A stretch of DNA of 8,511 nt from Candidatus Portnoybacteria bacterium CG02_land_8_20_14_3_00_45_8. Lineage in GTDB: Bacteria > Patescibacteriota > Minisyncoccia > Portnoybacterales > GWB1-42-6. A program made the position numbers and the translations under genes. Of the stretch, positions 4,035-8,511 are shown piece by piece (position 1 is the first letter of the stretch; every line of letters begins with the position of its first letter). The stretch lies in the NCBI GenBank assembly GCA_002780785.1, contig PEUE01000050.1, positions 1-8,511 of the forward strand, read 5' to 3'. Below the pieces are notes generated by a model. The model was given only the letters and a program-made list of their open reading frames with translations, was not told the DNA's origin and made no database searches.

Positions 4035-4307
4035 CTATCTCACCGCGTCTTTCAACGCTTTGCCGGCGCGGAACTTGGGAACTTTCATAGCCGGGATTTG
4101 AATCTTCGCTCCGGTCTTTGGGTTCACGCCTTGTCTAGCTTTGCGATTGGAAATAACAAAAGCGCCAAAACCGGTGAAAGCCACTTTGTCGTCTTTTTGC
4201 AGCGCCTTAGTTATTCCGTCCAAAACGGCCTCCAAACACTCACCCACCTGCCTCTTGGACAAACCACACTTGGCCGCTACAGCATCAATTAATTGGTCTT
4301 TGGTCAT
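4035..4307 (-). CDS. hup: HU-family DNA-binding protein
   Basis: HU is a small dimeric nucleoid protein that bends and compacts DNA. The 90-residue product shows the family order: N-terminal helices (MTKDQLIDAVAAKCGLSKRQV), the LDGITKAL helix, KVAFTGFGAFVI, the beta-arm with NPKTG (about 62-66), and the C-terminal VPKFRAGKALKDAV. Pro63 at the DNA-intercalating arm tip is present; position 61, usually Arg in the GRNP motif, is Val. The ATG at 4307 is fixed by homology. It is preceded in exact 8-bp phase by ATG-type octamers, and an AGGAG lies further up (4342-4346), 34 bases from the start and too far for direct use. A weak promoter (TTGTGC, 17 bases, TAAAAT at about 4430-4435 on the - strand) could give it its own transcript. 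The gene ends at a shared terminator. Confidence 0.95.
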   Translation of the reverse strand: MTKDQLIDAVAAKCGLSKRQVGECLEAVLDGITKALQKDDKVAFTGFGAFVISNRKARQGVNPKTGAKIQIPAMKVPKFRAGKALKDAVR

Positions 4308-4387
4308 AAAATCATACTAACATATTAACATTTAAACATATCTCCTAAAGCATGAATGTTAAAATGCTAGAATGTTAAAATGTTTAA
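4308..4387. repeat. Inverted array of ATGTTAAA-type octamers upstream of hup
   Basis: Four contiguous 8-bp units point along the - strand (4308-4315, 4316-4323, 4324-4331, 4332-4339: ATGATTTT, ATGTTAGT, ATGTTAAT, ATGTTTAA read on that strand). A 16-bp gap containing AGGAG follows, then four contiguous + strand units (4356-4363, 4364-4371, 4372-4379, 4380-4387: ATGTTAAA, ATGCTAGA, ATGTTAAA, ATGTTTAA). The facing arms can fold into an imperfect palindrome. The hup start codon continues the - strand register directly. Confidence 0.8.
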
Positions 4388-4444
4388 ATATTTTAATTCG
4401 ACCTTTCCCCTCCTAAAATCTCTTTCTACATTTTACCCTAAATC

Positions 4445-5263
4445 TCAACTAAGCACAACTTCTTTTTTAACCCTGACAATATTTTGAGCTAAACCGGTTT
4501 TATCGTCAATGGTCAGCAAAACACCGCATATCTCCACCGGCCCATCGCTAGCAATATCCATCTTTAATTTGCGCTGATTCAACATCCGTTTTATCACTAT
4601 ATCTTTATTACGCCCCAAAACAGAGTCGCGCGGCCCCACCATACCAATATCGGTAATGTAAGCGGTGCCTTGAAGCAAAATTTTCTCATCGGCTGTCGCT
4701 ACATGAGTATGGGTGCCAATGACCGCCGAAACCTGGCCGTCCAAAAACCAACCCAAGGCCTCTTTTTCTGAAGTGGCTTCCGCGTGAAAATCCACGATAA
4801 TCGCATCCGCCGGCTTTGTCCCCTGCTCTTTTCCCTTAAGCGAATAGTCCTCCAGCAATTCCTTGATTTTTTGAAACGGGTCGTCAAAATCGTGCCGCAT
4901 AAAAACCCGACCGATTAAATTTACCAGTAACAGCCGGCGCACGCCCAGCGAAATAATTTCATAGCCCCGACCCGGCACATTGCCCGGCCAGTTAAGCGGC
5001 CGCAACACGGGCTGAGTTTTATCAGCCAACACCTCTTCGCCGGACTTTAAGTCAAAAGTATGGTCGCCCAGCGTCAGCCAGTCTACTCCCGCCGCCAGTA
5101 CTTCTTTAACCTGCTCGGGCGCCAAACCATTGCCGTGAACCATGTTCTCGCCATTAGCCACTATCAAATCGGGCTTTAGCTCCCGCTTAAAATCAGGCAA
5201 AGCGATCTTTAAGGCCTCCCGCCCGGGCTGGCCAACAATATCACCGAAGAATAAAACTCTCAT
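4445..5263 (-). CDS. ymdB: YmdB-family metallophosphoesterase (2',3'-cyclic nucleotide phosphodiesterase type)
   Basis: Members of this family (TIGR00282) are dinuclear-metal phosphodiesterases; B. subtilis YmdB hydrolyses cyclic nucleotides and affects RNA levels and development. The 272-residue protein carries the metal-binding motifs: FFGDIVGQPG (Asp8), ANGENMVHGNG (Glu39, Asn40), GDHTFD (67-68), VDFHAEATSEK (His160) and IGTHTHVATAD (His185, His187), then YITDIGMVGPRDSVLG. Position 67 is Asp where the family normally has Asn. I chose the ATG at 5263 because homology begins at MRVLFFGD; in-frame ATGs at 5287 and 5320 only add residues encoded by the octamer array. No Shine-Dalgarno sequence is visible. 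It lies downstream of rny on the same strand, the order seen in Bacillus (ymdA-ymdB), which suggests a shared role in RNA turnover. Confidence 0.93.
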   Translation of the reverse strand: MRVLFFGDIVGQPGREALKIALPDFKRELKPDLIVANGENMVHGNGLAPEQVKEVLAAGVDWLTLGDHTFDLKSGEEVLADKTQPVLRPLNWPGNVPGRGYEIISLGVRRLLLVNLIGRVFMRHDFDDPFQKIKELLEDYSLKGKEQGTKPADAIIVDFHAEATSEKEALGWFLDGQVSAVIGTHTHVATADEKILLQGTAYITDIGMVGPRDSVLGRNKDIVIKRMLNQRKLKMDIASDGPVEICGVLLTIDDKTGLAQNIVRVKKEVVLS

Positions 5264-5367
5264 TTTAACATTAAAACATTTTAACATTTTAACATCAAAA
5301 CATAATAATATTTTTAGCATTCTGCCCCCGTTAATATGCTAAAATGTTTGAATGTTTAGATGATTTT
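5264..5367. repeat. Inverted array of ATGTTAAA-type octamers between rny and ymdB
   Basis: Five contiguous 8-bp - strand units occupy 5264-5303 (ATGTTAAA, ATGTTTTA, ATGTTAAA, ATGTTAAA and ATGTTTTG, read outward from the ymdB start), with a sixth unit ATGCTAAA at 5313-5320. Facing them are four contiguous + strand units at 5336-5367 (ATGCTAAA, ATGTTTGA, ATGTTTAG, ATGATTTT), the last overlapping the rny stop codon. TTTTAGCAT (5312-5320) and ATGCTAAAA (5336-5344) form a perfect 9-bp inverted pair around a 15-base loop containing CCCCC. The ymdB ATG is in phase with the units. Confidence 0.8.
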
Positions 5368-6899
5368 TACTTCGCGTACTCAATCGTCCTTAATTCCCGG
5401 ATTACCGTTACTTTTATCTCGCCCGGATACTGCAAATCCTGCTGGATTCGGTCGGCAATTTGCCGCGCCAGCTTTCTGGCCTCCAAATCGCTAATTTTAT
5501 CGGGATGCACAAAAACACGAATTTCCCGACCGGCCTGAATAGCGTAGGACTTATCAATGCCTTCAAAAGAATTAGCAATTTTTTCCAGCTCTTCCAAACG
5601 CTTAAGATACGCTTCCAGCGTGTCTTTGCGGGCGCCGGGCCGAGCGCCGGAAATTTGGTCAGCCACCTGCACAATCACCGCTTCCAGCGATTCATACGGA
5701 TACTCTTCGTGATGCGACTGCATCACTTTAATCACGTCCTCTGACATATTGAACTTTTGCAGAATCATCTTGCCAATTTCCACGTGCGAACCCTGCACCT
5801 CGTGCGTCACCGCTTTGCCGATATCATGCAATAGGCCGGCTTTTTTGGCTAAGGTAGCATCCGCGCCAATCTCGGCCGCAATGGCCGAAGCCAAGTGCGC
5901 CACCTCAAGAGAGTGCAACAGCACATTTTGCCCGTAGCTGGTGCGTAAGCTCAAGCGCCCTAAAATGCGTATAAGCTTGGGGTCCAATCCCGCCACGCCG
6001 GTATCATAAACTGCGGCGTTGCCGGCTTCTAAGATTTTTTCGGCCACCGCTTCTTTGGCCTTTTCCACCGCGTCCTCAATGCGGGCCGGCTGAATGCGGC
6101 CGTCCGCCATCAATTTTTCCAACGCCAGTTTGGCAATCTGCCGCCGAATCGGGTCAAAAGCGGAAATAACAATAGCGCCGGGCGTATCATCAACTATCAC
6201 TTCCACGCCCGTCAATTTTTCCAAGGTCTTAATATTGCGGCCCTCTTTACCGATAATCCGACCCTTCAGGTCGTCCGACGGCAAAGCCACGGTGCTGGTG
6301 GTAATTTCCGCGGCTTGCGAAGCAGCGTAGCGCTGCATGGCAAAAGTCAGCACATCGCGGGCCTTTTTTTCCAGCTCCTCTTTTCCTTTTCTTTCCAGCT
6401 TTCCGATGCGTTCCAGCAACGTTACTTCGTGCTCTTTTTCCACTTGCTTGAGCAACTCTTCCTTGGCTTCTTCGCGAGAAAGCTTGGCCACTTTTTCCAA
6501 CTCCATAGCTTTTTGCGCCTCCATCTCAACCAAGCGCTCTTTAATTTCTTTAACCTTATTGGCCTTATCGGCTAGTTCCGCATATTGCTTATCCAAATCC
6601 TGACTTTTCTGATCCATCATCTTTTCCTGTCGTTCCACCCGGTCTTCCATTCTAGACAGCTGCTGCTCCCGGGTCTTCTGCTCCTGCTTGGCCTCTTCCA
6701 AAACGCGCAAGGCCTTATCCTGCGCCTGCAACAGCATCTCCTTGGACTTATGCTTGGCCTCTTCCATCATCTTTTCCAACTTTCCCTCAATGGAACCGAC
6801 CTGTTTTTTGGCGATACTTTGACGCGCTAAATAACCTATAACAGAGCCCATCGCCACAGCGATGACCCCTGTTATAATAAGAAAAATATCAATTTCCAT
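5367..6899 (-). CDS. rny: Ribonuclease Y
   Basis: RNase Y is the membrane-anchored endoribonuclease that starts mRNA decay in many bacteria lacking RNase E. The 510-residue protein has an N-terminal membrane helix (about 5-24, IFLIITGVIAVAMGSVIGYL), a long charged coiled coil (about 35-185), a KH RNA-binding domain with GRIIGKEGRNIK (about 213-224), and an HD hydrolase domain with His329 (LLHSLEVAHL) and LLHDIGKA (His358-Asp359). The C-terminus EIKVTVIRELRTIEYAK is characteristic. The length equals the usual ~510-520. I prefer the ATG at 6899 to that at 6926 because the membrane helix then follows at once as in the family; neither has a Shine-Dalgarno sequence. It lies 71 bases after clpP, with a hairpin (6929-6947, no T-run) between, and is followed by ymdB, so co-transcription is likely. 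Confidence 0.97.
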   Translation of the reverse strand: MEIDIFLIITGVIAVAMGSVIGYLARQSIAKKQVGSIEGKLEKMMEEAKHKSKEMLLQAQDKALRVLEEAKQEQKTREQQLSRMEDRVERQEKMMDQKSQDLDKQYAELADKANKVKEIKERLVEMEAQKAMELEKVAKLSREEAKEELLKQVEKEHEVTLLERIGKLERKGKEELEKKARDVLTFAMQRYAASQAAEITTSTVALPSDDLKGRIIGKEGRNIKTLEKLTGVEVIVDDTPGAIVISAFDPIRRQIAKLALEKLMADGRIQPARIEDAVEKAKEAVAEKILEAGNAAVYDTGVAGLDPKLIRILGRLSLRTSYGQNVLLHSLEVAHLASAIAAEIGADATLAKKAGLLHDIGKAVTHEVQGSHVEIGKMILQKFNMSEDVIKVMQSHHEEYPYESLEAVIVQVADQISGARPGARKDTLEAYLKRLEELEKIANSFEGIDKSYAIQAGREIRVFVHPDKISDLEARKLARQIADRIQQDLQYPGEIKVTVIRELRTIEYAK

Positions 6900-6970
6900 G
6901 TTTGCTAGAGCCCAAGTTCCAACCATTCAGCCACGACAGGCGTGACTTTAAGAATTGAGAATCAGCCGGT

Positions 6971-7552
6971 CTATTTCCGGCCAATAATCTTATCCAACAA
7001 ACCATACGCTTTGGCCTCGTCCGGCGACATATAAAAATCGCGGTCCGTATCCCTCTCAATCGTCTTTAGGTTCTGACCGGTGTGCTTGGCCAAAATCTGG
7101 TTCATTTTTTCCTTGGTCTTGATAATCTGGCGCGCGGCAATATCAATGTCTACGGCTTGCCCTTCCGCTCCGCCCATCACCTGGTGCAACAAGACCAAAG
7201 AATTGGGCAATGCAAAACGCTTGCCCTTAGCTCCGGCTGCCAGTAAAACCGCCCCCATAGAGGCCGCCATGCCAATGCAAATGGTGGACACATCCGCTTT
7301 CACATACTGCATCGTGTCGTAAATCGCCAAACCCGCTGTGACCGAGCCGCCGGGACTATTGATGTAGATCTTGATATCCTTTTTGGGGTCTTGCGAATCA
7401 AGAAAAAGCAGCTGCGCTATCACGGAATTAGCCACCACATCATTTATCGGCCCGCCCAAAAAAATTATCCGGTCGGTTAACAGCCGCGAATAGATATCGT
7501 AGGCGCGTTCACCAAAGGATGATTTCTCAATGACCGTCGGAACCAAATTCAT
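6971..7552 (-). CDS. clpP: ATP-dependent Clp protease proteolytic subunit ClpP
   Basis: ClpP is the self-compartmentalised serine protease that degrades proteins fed to it by Clp ATPases. The 193-residue product has the full catalytic triad at the standard positions: Ser98 in IGMAASMGA, His123 in LLHQVMGG and Asp172 in [19 protein letters not shown] (63-74) forms the oxyanion and substrate-binding region. The N-terminus ([25 protein letters not shown]) matches mature ClpP with little or no propeptide. HQVMGG replaces the more usual HQPxGG. The ATG at 7552 is supported by homology; no Shine-Dalgarno sequence is seen. It lies downstream of the trigger factor gene, the common tig-clpP order, but 183 bases separate them and a candidate promoter lies in the gap. 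No clpX is in this window. Confidence 0.97.
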   Translation of the reverse strand: MNLVPTVIEKSSFGERAYDIYSRLLTDRIIFLGGPINDVVANSVIAQLLFLDSQDPKKDIKIYINSPGGSVTAGLAIYDTMQYVKADVSTICIGMAASMGAVLLAAGAKGKRFALPNSLVLLHQVMGGAEGQAVDIDIAARQIIKTKEKMNQILAKHTGQNLKTIERDTDRDFYMSPDEAKAYGLLDKIIGRK

Positions 7553-7735
7553 AAATGGTTAAACTTCTGGCTTCTTGATTAATTAATTTTTTACGTATTT
7601 TGTTCTGCGTGGCTCGCAAAAGCCGCGCAAAATTAAATACACAAATTGTAATTCCTAGCGAGCTGACAGGCAAAGGATTGCTTTTGTCTGGGGCGAGCGA
7701 CGGAATTTCGAGGAATGACGCAAACGCGGCATTCC
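7553..7735. other. 183-bp spacer between tig and clpP, repeat-rich
   Basis: No gene is visible. The part near clpP is AT-rich (several TTAATT words). The middle contains GCGTGGCTCGC (7607-7617), nearly identical to 3886-3896, followed by CCGCGCAAAATT. Imperfect inverted pairs occur around 7651-7705, including AATTCC/GGAATT flanking GACAGGCAAAG/CTTTTGTC. It probably contains the clpP leader and promoter plus a degraded intergenic repeat. Confidence 0.45.
7645..7673 (-). promoter_or_regulatory. Candidate clpP promoter
   Basis: Read on the - strand, TTGCCT (7668-7673) and TACAAT (7645-7650) are separated by 17 bases, with 4/6 and 5/6 consensus matches. The expected start is at about 7638, giving an ~85-base leader to clpP. 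No CIRCE (HrcA) or CtsR operator is recognisable nearby. Confidence 0.4.
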
Positions 7736-7736
7736 T
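7711..7736 (-). terminator. Hairpin directly after the tig stop codon
   Basis: On the - strand AGGAATG (7736-7730) pairs with CATTCCT (7717-7711), and after one mismatch CGC pairs with GCG around a short loop. The stem starts inside the TAA stop region. There is no T-run after it, so it is either a weak terminator or an mRNA 3'-end stabilising hairpin limiting read-through into clpP. Confidence 0.4.
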
Positions 7737-8511
7737 TAAAATCTTTCCAGCAACTCAAACACTTTTTCGTTCCGCAATCTGCCTTTAGTATACTCGCTTA
7801 ATTGCTTTTTGTCAATTTGACTCTTCAGCGCCTGCCAGTCCGGATAATGAGCAAATGTCTTGTTAATTTCCGCCTCAATTTCCGCTTCCGCCACTTGAAT
7901 TTCTTCCTTATTAGCAATTTCCTCCAGCACCAAAGCCCCCTTTACCCGCTCCTCGGCTTTACCCGACCACTCCCTTAGCAACTCCTGTTCCGTCTTTTTA
8001 AGATTTTCCAGATAAACATCAAACTCCAGGCCCATTTGCGCCAAATTATTTTTAAACTCTTCCATCATTTTTACCCGCTCCATTTCAACCAGCGCCGGCG
8101 GCACTTCCATTTTGGAATCCTTAACGATTTTATTCAGCACCCGGCCGCGCCACATTTCTTTGGCCTTCTGCATTTTTTCCTCAATCAAGCCGTCCTTAAC
8201 GTTTTGCTTAAGCGCCGCCAAATCGGCAAACTGCCCCAAGGACTTGGCAAACTCATCGGTTGGCTCCGGCACCAAACTCTCCTGCACCAAATTCATTTTT
8301 ACTTCAAAATCCAGCAACTGCCCGGCCAGATTTTTAACATAATAATCGGCCGGAAAAGGCAGAGAAAAAATCTTGGTTTCGCCTTCCTTCATCTCAACCA
8401 GCTGCTCCTCAAAACCGGGTATAAAGCGGCTCTCGCCCAAAATCAACGGGTGGTTTTTGCTCTGGCCGCCCTCAATTACTTGCCCGTTTTGCCTGACCCA
8501 AAAATCAACTT
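7736..8511 (-). CDS. tig: Trigger factor, 5' partial
   Basis: Trigger factor is the ribosome-bound chaperone with peptidyl-prolyl isomerase activity that meets nascent chains at the exit tunnel. The frame stays open to the right edge, so the TTG at 8446 is an internal codon. The visible part begins in the FKBP-type PPIase domain (VDFWVRQNGQVIEGG, then ILGESRFIPGFEEQLVEMKEGE and FPADYYVKNLAGQLLDFEVKMNLVQE). The helical C-terminal chaperone domain follows (DEFAKSLGQFADLAALKQNVK, then VPPALVEMERVKMMEEFKNNL) and ends ELLERF. The ribosome-binding N-terminal domain lies outside the window. It precedes clpP, the classical tig-clpP arrangement linking folding with degradation. The visible PPIase residues fit the family, though whether the isomerase is active cannot be judged. 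Confidence 0.95.
   Translation of the reverse strand, partial: VDFWVRQNGQVIEGGQSKNHPLILGESRFIPGFEEQLVEMKEGETKIFSLPFPADYYVKNLAGQLLDFEVKMNLVQESLVPEPTDEFAKSLGQFADLAALKQNVKDGLIEEKMQKAKEMWRGRVLNKIVKDSKMEVPPALVEMERVKMMEEFKNNLAQMGLEFDVYLENLKKTEQELLREWSGKAEERVKGALVLEEIANKEEIQVAEAEIEAEINKTFAHYPDWQALKSQIDKKQLSEYTKGRLRNEKVFELLERF

Noticed and set aside
5264..5320. Longer ymdB start adding about 19 residues
   Set aside because: The extra residues are a translation of the octamer array, and family homology begins at the ATG at 5263. Start usage inside the array cannot be fully excluded.
6094..6830. Several overlapping + strand open frames
   Set aside because: They are antisense to the RNase Y coiled-coil and KH region. 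The - strand frame is long and fully conserved.
6929..6947. Hairpin AGCCACG/CGTGACT between clpP and rny as a terminator
   Set aside because: The stem is 7 bp with a 5-base loop but has no following T-run, and it lies very close to the rny start.

Overview
The window looks like a chromosomal stretch of a small-genome bacterium, most likely a Patescibacteria/CPR-type organism. This is an inference. It rests on dense packing of core genes, several starts with no Shine-Dalgarno sequence, tRNA genes mostly without an encoded CCA, short AT-rich repeat-filled spacers, and an RNase Y/YmdB pair. No species can be named from the sequence alone.

Left half (1 to about 4000, + strand): the 3' end of ftsH is followed by six intact tRNA genes interleaved with protein genes. 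The order is tRNA-Ile(UAU), a small three-helix membrane protein, tRNA-Val(GAC), an RluA-family pseudouridine synthase, ribosomal protein bL19 (rplS), tRNA-Leu(GAG), a good promoter, tRNA-Val(UAC), two decayed tRNA-like copies, tRNA-Phe(GAA), a lone HTH protein with a possible LAGLIDADG-like domain, and tRNA-Gly(GCC). The theme is translation: tRNAs, rRNA modification and a ribosomal protein. The spacers hold tRNA fragments and REP-like palindromes. A bidirectional terminator at about 3996-4023 ends this side.

Right half (about 4035 to 8511, - strand, read right to left): trigger factor (5' end outside the window), clpP, rny (RNase Y), ymdB and hup (HU). These cover nascent-chain folding, protein turnover, mRNA turnover and nucleoid structure. 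tig-clpP and rny-ymdB are both widely conserved neighbour pairs.

The most unusual structures are: (1) two arrays of 8-bp units of the type ATGTTAAA, in inverted orientation, flanking ymdB, with the start codons of hup and ymdB in phase with the units; (2) a 38-codon in-frame insert with imperfect inverted-repeat ends inside the S4 domain of the pseudouridine synthase, resembling the in-frame palindromic elements known from Rickettsia; (3) a string of degenerate tRNA-like sequences and duplicated tRNA 3' ends, two of which carry REP-like palindromes; (4) a protein start codon placed one base after a tRNA gene. No CRISPR array, rRNA or insertion sequence with transposase was seen.
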